From Actinacidiphila rubida (GTDB taxonomy: Bacteria; Actinomycetota; Actinomycetes; Streptomycetales; Streptomycetaceae): a stretch of 64,000 nt of DNA. The notes under the pieces were generated by a model that was not told the origin of the DNA, did not search any database, and saw nothing but the letters and a program-made list of their open reading frames with translations. Below, piece after piece: positions 46,441 to 54,957 of the stretch. The stretch covers positions 62,001-126,000 of the forward strand of contig NZ_FODD01000024.1 in assembly GCF_900110255.1 (NCBI RefSeq). Direction: 5' to 3'. A program made the position numbers and the translations under genes. Each line of letters begins with the position of its first letter. Position 1 is the stretch's first letter.

Positions 46441-47622
46441 ATGGACATGACCGAGAGCAGCCGCAACGGCGAACCCCACCCGTACGACCAGCAGCCCCCG
46501 CTCCCGCAGGGCCCGCAGGGCCCGGTGTACGGCTACCCCGGGCCGCAGGTCCACGCGACCACCCCGTACGAGCCGCCGGCCTTCGGGGACGACCGGGTCG
46601 TCCCGTCCGAGGTCGTGGCCTCCCACACCGCCGGTCCCGACGCGCCCGGCGGCGGGGACGCCTCCGGCGGCTTCCCGCCCGCGCCCCCGTACGGCCCTGG
46701 GTACGGGGGCGCGGCCGGCGGACCGGCTCCGCACCGGCGGCGCCGGCTCCGCAAGCCCGCCCTGCTCTTCGCGGCGGTCGCCCTGGCCGCGGGCGTCATC
46801 GGCGGCGGCGCCGGCGCCCTCATCGGGAACGCGACCGACCACACCACCACCGCCTCCCCCGCGACCGCGATCAACGCCTCGGCGATCGACGGCAGCGTGG
46901 CCGGGGTGGCCAAGGCGGTCAGTCCCAGCGTCGTGGAGATCAACGCCACGTCCAGCGGCGGCAAGTCCACCGGCGCGGGCGTGATCGTCACCTCCGACGG
47001 CCAGGTCGTCACCAACAACCACGTCATCGCGGGCGCCGACACCGTCAGCGTCACGTACAGCAACGGCAGGACGGCGCGCGCCTCCGTGGTGGGCACCGAC
47101 TCCGGCAAGGACCTCGCGCTGATCAAGATCACCGGCGCCTCCGGGCTGCCCGCCGCGGTCCTCGGCGACTCCTCCGGCATCGCCGTCGGCGACCAGGTGG
47201 TGGCCATCGGCTCCCCCGACGGCCTGAGCGGCACCGTCACCAGCGGCATCGTCTCGGCCCTCAACCGCGACGTGACCGTCTCCACCGACGAGGGCCAGGG
47301 CCAGCAGTTCGGCGGCGACGGCAGCAGCGGCAGCGGCCGGTGGCCGTTCTCCTTCGGCGGCAACCAGTACAACGGCGACACCGGCAGCTCCACCACGACC
47401 TACAAGGCGATCCAGACCGACGCCTCCCTCAACCCCGGCAACTCCGGCGGCGCGCTGATCAACCTGAGCGGCCAGATCGTGGGCATCAACTCCGCGATGT
47501 ACTCCGACTCCTCCAGCAGCGGCGGCTCGTCCGGCGCCGGCAGCGTCGGCCTCGGCTTCGCCATCCCGATCAACACGGTCAAGGCCGACCTCGCGACCCT
47601 GCGGGCCGGCGGCACCAACTGA
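46441..47622 (+). CDS. Trypsin-like S1C serine protease, membrane-anchored
   Basis: 393 residues from ATG 46441; TTG 46438 and ATG 46447 are alternatives, none with a good ribosome site. A Pro/Gly-rich cytoplasmic part (1-98) precedes RRRRLRK, one membrane helix (~107-129) and an extracytoplasmic protease domain with His194 (NNHVIAG), Asp224 (SGKDLALI) and Ser335 (NPGNSGGAL). A Gly/Ser-rich insert separates Asp and Ser. There is no PDZ domain, unlike HtrA/DegP, so it ends straight after the catalytic domain. It likely trims or removes damaged envelope proteins. Confidence 0.92.
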   Translation: MDMTESSRNGEPHPYDQQPPLPQGPQGPVYGYPGPQVHATTPYEPPAFGDDRVVPSEVVASHTAGPDAPGGGDASGGFPPAPPYGPGYGGAAGGPAPHRRRRLRKPALLFAAVALAAGVIGGGAGALIGNATDHTTTASPATAINASAIDGSVAGVAKAVSPSVVEINATSSGGKSTGAGVIVTSDGQVVTNNHVIAGADTVSVTYSNGRTARASVVGTDSGKDLALIKITGASGLPAAVLGDSSGIAVGDQVVAIGSPDGLSGTVTSGIVSALNRDVTVSTDEGQGQQFGGDGSSGSGRWPFSFGGNQYNGDTGSSTTTYKAIQTDASLNPGNSGGALINLSGQIVGINSAMYSDSSSSGGSSGAGSVGLGFAIPINTVKADLATLRAGGTN

Positions 47623-47684
47623 CCCCGCCGCCGCCCGCACGCGCGGCCCCCCGACCTCCTCACCCGCACCACCTGGGAGAACCC

Positions 47685-47918
47685 ATGAGCAGCACCCTCA
47701 CCGCCGGCGTCAACCGCCTGCGGCGCGCCCTGGGCGCGGCGGTGTCGTGGCACCCGCACGCCCCGGCCGCCGCGACCGGCCCGGCCGACGTCGACCTCCC
47801 CCTCGCCCTGGCCGCCGGCCTGCCCCCGCTGCGCCGTGCGGCGGAGGTGCGGGCCACCCCGGCCGCCCGGACCCCTCACCCAAGTGCACGCCGCCGCGCC
47901 GCGGCCGTGCGACGCTGA
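47685..47918 (+). CDS. Small hypothetical protein
   Basis: 77 residues from ATG 47685 with GGGAG five bases upstream, 62 bases after the protease gene. It starts MSSTLTAGVNRLRRALGAA and is Ala/Arg/Pro-rich with no recognisable domain. Third-position GC is high through most of the frame. It may be co-transcribed with the protease, or it may be chance in GC-rich DNA. Confidence 0.4.
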   Translation: MSSTLTAGVNRLRRALGAAVSWHPHAPAAATGPADVDLPLALAAGLPPLRRAAEVRATPAARTPHPSARRRAAAVRR

Positions 47919-47967
47919 GACCGTTCCCGTACACACCGCCATGTCCGTCAGTGAGGTACCGCAGACC

Positions 47968-48705
47968 ATGAGCCCCGGCGAGAGCGGCGAGGCCCCCGCC
48001 CGCATCCTGATCGTCGACGACGAGCCCGCCGTGCGGGAGGCCCTGCGCCGCAGCCTCACCTTCGAGGGATACGACACGGCCCTGGCCGCGGACGGCATGG
48101 CGGCCCTGGAGCAGGTCGACGCCTACGCACCCGACGCCATCGTCCTCGACGTGCTGATGCCGCGCATGGACGGCCTGACGACCGCCCGCCGGCTGCGCTC
48201 GTCGGGCGTGACCACCCCGATCCTCATGCTCACCGCACGCGACACCGTCGGCGACCGTGTCACGGGCCTGGACGCGGGCGCCGACGACTACCTCGTCAAG
48301 CCCTTCGAACTCGACGAGCTGCTGGCCCGGCTCCGGGCCCTGCTGCGGCGCAGTTCCTACGCGACCGCGGCCGGCCCGGCCGGCGACGAGCACGTCATGA
48401 CCTTCGGCGACCTGCGGATGGACACCACCACCCGCGAGGTCACCCGCGACGGGCAGCCGGTCGAGCTCACCCGCACCGAGTACACCCTGCTGGAGCTGTT
48501 CCTCGCGCACCCCCGGCAGGTCCTCACCCGCGAGCAGATCCTCAAGGCCGTGTGGGGCTTCGACTTCGAGCCCTCGTCCAACTCCCTCGACGTCTACGTG
48601 ATGTACCTGCGGCGCAAGACCGAGGCCGGCGGCATGACGCGCCTCGTGCACACCGTGCGGGGAGTGGGCTACGTCCTGCGCGCCCCGGACGGCGGTCATT
48701 CGTGA
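47968..48705 (+). CDS. OmpR-family response regulator of a two-component system
   Basis: 245 residues from ATG 47968 (GTGAGG upstream); ATG 47941 adds nine residues. The receiver holds DDE near residue 17-19, the phosphorylated Asp61 in IVLDVLMPRMDG, the Thr in MLTARD and Lys in VKPFELDELLARLRALLRR. The DNA-binding winged helix follows (LTRTEYTLLELFLAHPRQVLTREQILKAVWGFDFEPSSNSLDVYVMYLRRK). It is close to the MprA/TcrA type. It shares a 4-base overlap with the sensor kinase downstream. The adjacent S1C protease recalls the MprAB-pepD arrangement of mycobacteria, which suggests envelope-stress sensing. Confidence 0.92.
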   Translation: MSPGESGEAPARILIVDDEPAVREALRRSLTFEGYDTALAADGMAALEQVDAYAPDAIVLDVLMPRMDGLTTARRLRSSGVTTPILMLTARDTVGDRVTGLDAGADDYLVKPFELDELLARLRALLRRSSYATAAGPAGDEHVMTFGDLRMDTTTREVTRDGQPVELTRTEYTLLELFLAHPRQVLTREQILKAVWGFDFEPSSNSLDVYVMYLRRKTEAGGMTRLVHTVRGVGYVLRAPDGGHS

Positions 48706-50087
48706 ACCGGCTCCCCCTGCGCTCCCGGCTGGCCCTCCTCACCGCGGCGGCGGTCGCCGTCGCGGTGGCGGCGGCGGCACTGGCGTGCTGGTTCATCACC
48801 CGGGGCCAGCTCACGTCGCAGCTCGACTCGTCGCTCACGGCGGTACGCCCCAACCCTGAGGTGCTGTCGGATGTCGCCCGGGCCCCCGACTGCCCCGCCC
48901 AGCCCACCGGGGGGGCGGCACCGAACGTCTACACCGTCCAGCTCATCGCCTCCGACGGCAGCGTGTGCACGGTGGTGGGCAAGTCCCCGATCCCGGCCAG
49001 CAGCTCGGACATCCAGGTCGCGAACGGCCAGAAGCGGGACACCGTTCACTCGGCGACGGCCAAGGACGGGACACGGATGCGCGTGTTCACGTACCGCGAC
49101 CACGCCGGAGGCGTCAGGTTCACGACCTCCGTCGCGCAGCCGCTCACCGAGATCGACCACTCCCTCAACCGGCTCGCGTGGCTGCTCCTCGCCGTCGCCG
49201 GGTTCGGAGTGCTCGGCGCGGCGAGCGCGGGCGCGGCGATCGCGCGGGCGGGTCTGCGCCCGGTGGACCGGCTGACGGACACCGTCGAGCACATCGCGCG
49301 GACCGAGGACCTGAACGTGCGGATCCCCGTCGAGGGGCAGGACGAGATCGCCCGCCTCAGCGCGTCGTTCAACGCGATGACGGCGGCCCTGGCGTCGTCG
49401 CGCGAGCGGCAGTCGCAGCTCATCGCGGACGCGGGTCACGAGCTGCGCACCCCGCTGACGTCGCTGCGGACCAACATCGAGCTGCTGGAACGCAGCGAGG
49501 CCACCGGCAGGGCGATTCCGCCGGAGGACCGCAAGGCGCTGCTGGCCTCGGTGAAGGCGCAGATGACGGAGCTGGCCGCGCTGATCGGGGACCTGCAGGA
49601 GCTGTCCCGGCCGGACGCGTCCCACGTCCTGTCGGTGGTGCCGCTGCACGAGGTGACGGAGACGGCGCTGAGCCGGGCGCGGCTGCGCGGACCCGACCTG
49701 AAGATCGTCGCGGACGTGGCGCCCTGGTACGTGCGCGGTGAGGCGGCCGCCCTGGAGCGGGCGATCGTCAACCTGATGGACAACGCGGTGAAGTTCAGCC
49801 CGTCCGGCGGGGTGATCGAGGTGCGGCTGCACGGCGGGCGGCTGACCGTCCGGGACCACGGGCCCGGCATCCCCTCCGAGGACCTGCCGCACGTGTTCGA
49901 GCGGTTCTGGCGCTCGCCGTCGGCGCGGAGCCTGCCCGGCAGCGGGCTCGGGCTGTCGATCGTGGCGCGGACCGTGCAGCAGTCCGGGGGCGAGGTGAGC
50001 CTGACGCCCGCCGACGGCGGCGGGACGCTCGCCGTGCTCCAGCTGCCCGGCGCGCCCACCCCGCCTCCGGACGAACCACTCCCCTAG
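48702..50087 (+). CDS. Sensor histidine kinase of the two-component system
   Basis: 461 residues from GTG 48702 overlapping the regulator stop (GTGA). Two membrane helices (residues ~8-28 and ~158-180) frame an outer sensor of ~130 residues that has two cysteines (PDCPAQP, GSVCTVVG). Then come a HAMP linker (RPVDRLTDTVEHIARTEDLNVRIP), the phosphorylated His in DAGHELRTPLTSLR and the ATPase domain (NLMDNAVKFSP, RDHGPGIP, FERFWR, GSGLGLSIV). It resembles MprB. The outer disulphide-capable loop may be the sensing part. Confidence 0.92.
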   Translation: MNRLPLRSRLALLTAAAVAVAVAAAALACWFITRGQLTSQLDSSLTAVRPNPEVLSDVARAPDCPAQPTGGAAPNVYTVQLIASDGSVCTVVGKSPIPASSSDIQVANGQKRDTVHSATAKDGTRMRVFTYRDHAGGVRFTTSVAQPLTEIDHSLNRLAWLLLAVAGFGVLGAASAGAAIARAGLRPVDRLTDTVEHIARTEDLNVRIPVEGQDEIARLSASFNAMTAALASSRERQSQLIADAGHELRTPLTSLRTNIELLERSEATGRAIPPEDRKALLASVKAQMTELAALIGDLQELSRPDASHVLSVVPLHEVTETALSRARLRGPDLKIVADVAPWYVRGEAAALERAIVNLMDNAVKFSPSGGVIEVRLHGGRLTVRDHGPGIPSEDLPHVFERFWRSPSARSLPGSGLGLSIVARTVQQSGGEVSLTPADGGGTLAVLQLPGAPTPPPDEPLP

Positions 50088-50192
50088 GGCCGGACAGCCC
50101 CACAGGGCGTCTCACGATACGAAACAGACTGTCTCAACACGCGACATGGGAACATAGTTGGCGGCACCACCTACCAAGGAGGTGCCGGCCCC

Positions 50193-51386
50193 GTGCGCCG
50201 TTGGATCATGCTGGCCCTGGGCACCGCCGCGCAGACCGCGGCCTGTGCCTTCGTCTACGGAATCCCCTACCTCGCGGACACGCTGCGCCGCCAGGAGCAC
50301 CTGGACCTGACCCAGGTCGGCCTCCTCGTCGCGTGCCCGACCGCGGGCCTGGTGCTCGCCCTCTACCTGTGGGGCGCGGCCGCCGACCGGTGGGGCGAGC
50401 GGGTGGTCATCGCGCTCGGGCTCGGCACGGCGGCCGGCGCGCTGGCCGTCGCGGCCTGGGCCGTGCACGGCATGGTGGCGCTCGGACTGGTGCTGGTGCT
50501 GGCCGGTGCGGCCGGCGCCTCGGTGTACTCGGCCAGCGGCCGGCTCGTCATGGGCTGGTTCACCGCCGGTGAGCGGGGCCTGGCGATGGGCATCCGGCAG
50601 ACGTCCACGCCGCTGGGCATGGGCGTGGCCGCGCTCGCGATGCCCCCGCTGTCCGACGCGCACGGCCTGGGCGGCGCCTTCGGTTTCCTGGCCGTGGTGT
50701 GCGGGGTGATCGCCGTCCTCATCGCGCTGTTCGCCGCGGACCCGGTCCGGCCGGAGAAGGCCGCGGCCGGGCCCGCGCCCAACCCCTACCGCGGCTCGCG
50801 CCTGCTCTGGCGGATCCACGGCTCGGCCGCGCTGCTGGTCGTTCCGCAGTTCACCGCGGGCGCGTTCGCGCTGGTCCTGCTCGTCGACGTGCGCGGCTGG
50901 TCGCCCGTGCACGCCGGCCAGCTGATCGCCGTCGCCCAGGGGCTGGGCGCGGTGTCGCGCATCGTGGTCGGCCGCTGGTCGGACCGGGTCGGCGAGCGGC
51001 TGCGGCCGATGCGGCAGCTGGCCGTGCTGACCGCGGCACTGGTCGGCACCACCGCCGTGGCCACCGCCTTCCCCTCGCCGCTGACGCCGGTGCTGCTGGT
51101 CGCCGCGATCGCGCTGACCTCCAGCACCAACGGGCTGTCGTTCACCTCCACCGCCGAGCACGCCGGGCCCGCCTGGTCGGGGCGCGCGCTCGGCGTCCAC
51201 AACACCGGCCAGAACCTCACCGCGGCCGTCGTACCGCCGCTGATGGCGGCGCTCATCTCGGCCACCGCCTACTGGCCCGGTTTCGTGCTCGCGGCCGCCA
51301 CGGCCTGCGCATCGGCGCTGATCATCCCGGTGCCGGCGCAGGCGGCGGCCCGGGTGCGGAGGGCGCGCCGTACGATCTCCGCATGA
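50193..51386 (+). CDS. MFS transporter
   Basis: 397 residues from GTG 50193. About twelve membrane helices are evident, with the MFS loop 2-3 signature LWGAAADRWGERVVIALG (residues ~59-76) and the matching loop in the second half, RIVVGRWSDRVGERLRPM. Sequences such as GMGVAALAMPP and GRALGVHNTGQNLTAAVVPPLMAALI suit a metabolite/drug or cyanate-type permease. The substrate is unknown. Its stop overlaps the ATG of mshD by four bases, so the two are co-translated. Whether it moves a mycothiol-related compound is open. Confidence 0.9.
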   Translation: MRRWIMLALGTAAQTAACAFVYGIPYLADTLRRQEHLDLTQVGLLVACPTAGLVLALYLWGAAADRWGERVVIALGLGTAAGALAVAAWAVHGMVALGLVLVLAGAAGASVYSASGRLVMGWFTAGERGLAMGIRQTSTPLGMGVAALAMPPLSDAHGLGGAFGFLAVVCGVIAVLIALFAADPVRPEKAAAGPAPNPYRGSRLLWRIHGSAALLVVPQFTAGAFALVLLVDVRGWSPVHAGQLIAVAQGLGAVSRIVVGRWSDRVGERLRPMRQLAVLTAALVGTTAVATAFPSPLTPVLLVAAIALTSSTNGLSFTSTAEHAGPAWSGRALGVHNTGQNLTAAVVPPLMAALISATAYWPGFVLAAATACASALIIPVPAQAAARVRRARRTISA

Positions 51387-52300
51387 GCGACCGGCGCATC
51401 GAGGAACTGACCGTCCTGCCCGAGGCGACCGCCGACGAGGTGCTCGCGCTGATCGCCGCCGGCGCCGAGGAGGACGGGCAGCCCGCGGTGTCCGAGCAGG
51501 GCAGGCTGCGGGTGCGGCACGGCGAGCGCGCGGGGGTGCGGCACCTGCTGCTGTGGACGGGCCCGGAGCACACCGAGCTCACCGGCTACGCGCAGATCGA
51601 CGGCAGCGACCCCGTCGAGGCCCCGGCCGGCGAGCTGCTGGTCCACCCCGGCCGCCGCTCGCGCGGCCACGGCCGGGCGCTGGGCCAGGCGATGCTGGAG
51701 GCCACCGGCAAGCGGCTGCGGGTGTGGGCGCACGGCGGCCACCCCGCGGCCCGGCACCTGGCGGTGCAGCTCGGCCTGAAGCTCTTCCGCGAGCTGCGGC
51801 AGATGCGCCGCCCGCTGGACCCGGCCGCCTCGGACCTCCCCGAGGCACGGCTGCCCGAGGGCGTCACCGTCCGCACCTTCGAGCCCGGCCGGGACGAGCA
51901 GGCCTGGCTCGCGGTGAACGCGGCGGCCTTCGCCCACCACCCGGAGCAGGGCAGCCTCACCCTGCGCGACCTCGCCGACCGCGAGGCCGAGCCGTGGTTC
52001 GACCCCGCCGGCTTCTTCCTCGCCGTCCGCGGGGACGAGCTGGCCGGCTTCCACTGGACGAAGGTCCACGCCGCCGAGGGGCTGGGCGAGGTCTACGTCG
52101 TCGGCGTGGCCCCCGGCGAGCAGGGCGGCGGTTTGGGCCGCGCGCTGACCGCGATCGGCCTGCGCCACCTGGCCGTGGACCGCGGCCTGCCCACCGCCAT
52201 GCTCTACGTCGACGCCGACAACGCGCCCGCGGTCGCCGTCTACGAACGGCTCGGGTTCACCGTCCACGAGACCGACCTGATGTACCGCGCGGAGTCCTGA
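51383..52300 (+). CDS. mshD: Mycothiol synthase MshD
   Basis: 305 residues from ATG 51383. MshD acetylates cysteinyl-glucosaminyl-inositol with acetyl-CoA, the last step of mycothiol synthesis. The protein is two fused GNAT domains: the N-terminal one has LLVHPGRRSRGHGRALGQAML and the active C-terminal one has VYVVGVAPGEQGGGLGRALTAIGLRHL and AMLYVDADNAPAVAVYERLGFTVHETDLMY. WTGPEHTELTGYAQID is also typical. It follows and overlaps an MFS gene. mshA is in the same window, 47 kb away on the opposite strand. Confidence 0.95.
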   Translation: MSDRRIEELTVLPEATADEVLALIAAGAEEDGQPAVSEQGRLRVRHGERAGVRHLLLWTGPEHTELTGYAQIDGSDPVEAPAGELLVHPGRRSRGHGRALGQAMLEATGKRLRVWAHGGHPAARHLAVQLGLKLFRELRQMRRPLDPAASDLPEARLPEGVTVRTFEPGRDEQAWLAVNAAAFAHHPEQGSLTLRDLADREAEPWFDPAGFFLAVRGDELAGFHWTKVHAAEGLGEVYVVGVAPGEQGGGLGRALTAIGLRHLAVDRGLPTAMLYVDADNAPAVAVYERLGFTVHETDLMYRAES

Positions 52301-52728
52301 CCTTCCCCGACGGGAATCCCCGGCCGGGATTCCGCGCCCGAGGCCGGCCCTGGCCCTGGACTGGCCCTGGCCCGGCTTTGGCCCACGCATCACCGAGGGT
52401 GCCGCCGGAGCCGCCGCAGGGACCCTGACCGGGCACGGCCGGAAGTGAACGGCGGAAGACGGGGCAGGATCACGGGGAGCCGCCGGTGACGGTGCGGTGG
52501 GGGAACCTCGCTGGAAGTGCCGCGCTTGCCTGACGGCCACCCGCTCGTTACCAGCGATTCAACCTCGCTTGCCAACATCGCAGGATGCAGCCCGCCGGCC
52601 CGACCCCCGCACTCCCGCCCGACCTGCCGAAACCCGCTGGTTCACGGGACAATGGAGCGACGGCTGAGCGCCAACCGGAGGCCGCCGGCCGCAGGCGCCA
52701 TGCGCCGGAACCGGAGGAGGGCTCCCCG
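52301..52728. other. Interval before ppk
   Basis: These 428 bases contain no convincing gene. Early on there is a GGCCCTGG-type repeat run (52344-52383). The ppk promoter must lie in the second half; one GTTCACGGGAC (52640-52650) resembles a single PHO-box unit but the neighbouring 11-mers match poorly. The ppk ribosome site is GGAGGAGGG just before 52729. Confidence 0.5.
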
Positions 52729-54957
52729 ATGGCCCAGACGAACCACACCAGTGTCCCCGTCCAGTCCCCGCCCCAGACACCCGAGGGCGAGCTCGCGGCG
52801 GACGGCACGTTCCGGCCACGCGTCGTACCGGATCTGGACCCCGAGCCGGCGAGCCTGGCCGCCGCGAGCGAGGAGTTCGGCGAGGAGCTTCCGGCCGACC
52901 GCTTCCTGGACCGCGAGCGCAGCTGGCTGGCGTTCAACGAGCGCGTGCTGGAACTCGCCGAGGACCCGGCGACGCCGCTCCTGGAGCGCGCCAAGTTCCT
53001 CGCGATATTCGCCAGCAACCTCGACGAGTTCTTCATGGTCCGGGTGGCCGGCCTCAAGCGCCGCATGGCCACCGGCGTGGCCACCCGCTCGGCGTCCGGC
53101 CTGCAGCCGCGGGACGTGCTGGACCTGATCCTCACCCGCTCCCGCGAGCTCATGGCCCGGCACGCCGCCTGCTTCCAGAACGACGTGGCGCCGCAGCTCG
53201 CCGAGGAGGGCATCCACGTCATCCGCTGGGCGGAGCTGACCGGCAAGGAGCAGGCCCGGCTGGCCACGCTGTTCCGGCAGCAGATCTTCCCGGTGCTGAC
53301 GCCGCTGGCCGTCGACCCGGCGCACCCCTTCCCGTACATCTCCGGCCTGTCGCTCAACCTCGCCGTGGTGGTCCGCAATCCGGTGTCGGGCCACGAGCAC
53401 TTCGCCCGCGTGAAGGTGCCGCCGATCCTGTCCCGCTTCCTGGAGGCCGGCCCGCAGCGGTACGTCCCCCTGGAGGACGTGATCGCCGCGCACCTGGACG
53501 AGCTGTTCCCCGGAATGGAGGTACTCGACCACCACATGTTCCGTGTCACGCGGAACGAGGACCTGGAGGTCGAGGAGGACGACACGGAGAACCTGCTCCA
53601 GGCGCTGGAGAAGGAGCTCATGCGGCGCCGCTTCGGGCCGCCGGTGCGCCTGGAGGTCGAGGAGTCCATCGCCCCGCGCGTGCTCGACCTGCTCGTGCAC
53701 GAGCTGAAGATGAAGCACGGCGAGGTCTACCCGCTGCCCGGGCCGCTGGACCTGACCGGCCTGTTCGCCATCGCCGGGCTGGACCGCCCCGAGCTGAAGT
53801 ACCAGAAGTTCATCGCCGGCACGCACCGTGACCTGGCCGAGGTCGAGTCCGCCCACCCGCAGGACATCTTCGCCGCGCTGCGCGAGCGGGACGTGCTGCT
53901 GCACCACCCCTACGACTCGTTCTCCACGTCCGTGCAGGCGTTCCTGGACCAGGCCGCCGCCGACCCCGACGTGCTGGCCATCAAGCAGACCCTCTACCGG
54001 ACCTCCGGCGACTCGCCGATCGTCGACGCGCTGATCGACGCCGCCGAGGCCGGCAAGCAGGTGCTGGTGCTGGTCGAGATCAAGGCCAGGTTCGACGAGC
54101 AGGCGAACATCAAGTGGGCCCGCAAGCTGGAGGAGGCGGGCTGCCACGTGGTGTACGGCCTGGTCGGCCTCAAGACGCACTGCAAGCTGTCGCTGGTGGT
54201 CCGGCAGGAGGGCGACACCCTGCGCCGGTACAGCCACGTCGGCACCGGCAACTACCACCCGAAGACCGCCCGGCTCTACGAGGACCTGGGCCTGCTGACC
54301 GCCGACCCGCAGGTCGGCGCGGACCTCTCGCACCTGTTCAACCGGCTGTCCGGCTACTCGCGCCGCGAGGCCTACAACCGCCTGCTGGTCGCCCCGCGCA
54401 GCCTGCGCGACGGCCTGATCAGCCGGATCAAGGCGGAGATCGCCCACCACAAGGCGGGCCGCCCGGCCTCCGTGAAGCTGAAGCTCAACTCGATCGTCGA
54501 CGAGGTCGTGATCGACGCGCTCTACCGCGCCTCGCAGGCCGGCGTGCCGGTCGACGTGTGGGTGCGCGGGATCTGCGCGCTGCGCCCGGGCGTCCCCGGC
54601 CTGTCGGAGAACATCCGCGTGCGCAGCGTGCTCGGCAGGTTCCTCGAACACTCACGGGTGTTCGTGTTCGGCAACGGTGGCGAGCCCGAGGTGTGGCTCG
54701 GCAGCGCCGACATGATGCACCGCAACCTCGACCGCCGCATCGAGGCGCTGGTCAGGGTCGCCGACCCCGGCCACCGCGCCGCGCTCAACCAGCTGCTGGA
54801 CACCGGGATGTCGGACACCACGTCCTCCTGGCACCTGGCCGCTGACGGCGACTGGACCCGGCACAGCACCGACTCCGACGGTCGTCCGCTGCGCAACGTC
54901 CAGGAGATGCTCATCGACGCCCGGAGGCGCCGGCGTGGCCCATCAGCAGCGACGTGA
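52729..54957 (+). CDS. ppk: Polyphosphate kinase
   Basis: 742 residues from ATG 52729 after GGAGGAGGG; the frame is open further upstream. Ppk makes polyphosphate from ATP and, in Streptomyces, also restores ATP; its loss raises antibiotic output. The Ppk1 domains are in order: N-terminal (FLDRERSWLAFNERVLELA, with NLDEFFMVRVAG at ~97), head, and two catalytic C-terminal domains. The phosphorylated histidine is His484 (LKTHCKLSL) and the second active-site His503 (YSHVGTGNYHPKT), the same 19-residue spacing as E. coli His435/His454. It heads an overlapping operon with CHAD and Nudix genes. Confidence 0.97.
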   Translation: MAQTNHTSVPVQSPPQTPEGELAADGTFRPRVVPDLDPEPASLAAASEEFGEELPADRFLDRERSWLAFNERVLELAEDPATPLLERAKFLAIFASNLDEFFMVRVAGLKRRMATGVATRSASGLQPRDVLDLILTRSRELMARHAACFQNDVAPQLAEEGIHVIRWAELTGKEQARLATLFRQQIFPVLTPLAVDPAHPFPYISGLSLNLAVVVRNPVSGHEHFARVKVPPILSRFLEAGPQRYVPLEDVIAAHLDELFPGMEVLDHHMFRVTRNEDLEVEEDDTENLLQALEKELMRRRFGPPVRLEVEESIAPRVLDLLVHELKMKHGEVYPLPGPLDLTGLFAIAGLDRPELKYQKFIAGTHRDLAEVESAHPQDIFAALRERDVLLHHPYDSFSTSVQAFLDQAAADPDVLAIKQTLYRTSGDSPIVDALIDAAEAGKQVLVLVEIKARFDEQANIKWARKLEEAGCHVVYGLVGLKTHCKLSLVVRQEGDTLRRYSHVGTGNYHPKTARLYEDLGLLTADPQVGADLSHLFNRLSGYSRREAYNRLLVAPRSLRDGLISRIKAEIAHHKAGRPASVKLKLNSIVDEVVIDALYRASQAGVPVDVWVRGICALRPGVPGLSENIRVRSVLGRFLEHSRVFVFGNGGEPEVWLGSADMMHRNLDRRIEALVRVADPGHRAALNQLLDTGMSDTTSSWHLAADGDWTRHSTDSDGRPLRNVQEMLIDARRRRRGPSAAT

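Noticed and set aside
52640..52650. PHO box before ppk
   Set aside because: Only one 11-mer (GTTCACGGGAC) resembles the consensus; flanking units do not, so PhoP control of ppk is not claimed from this sequence.
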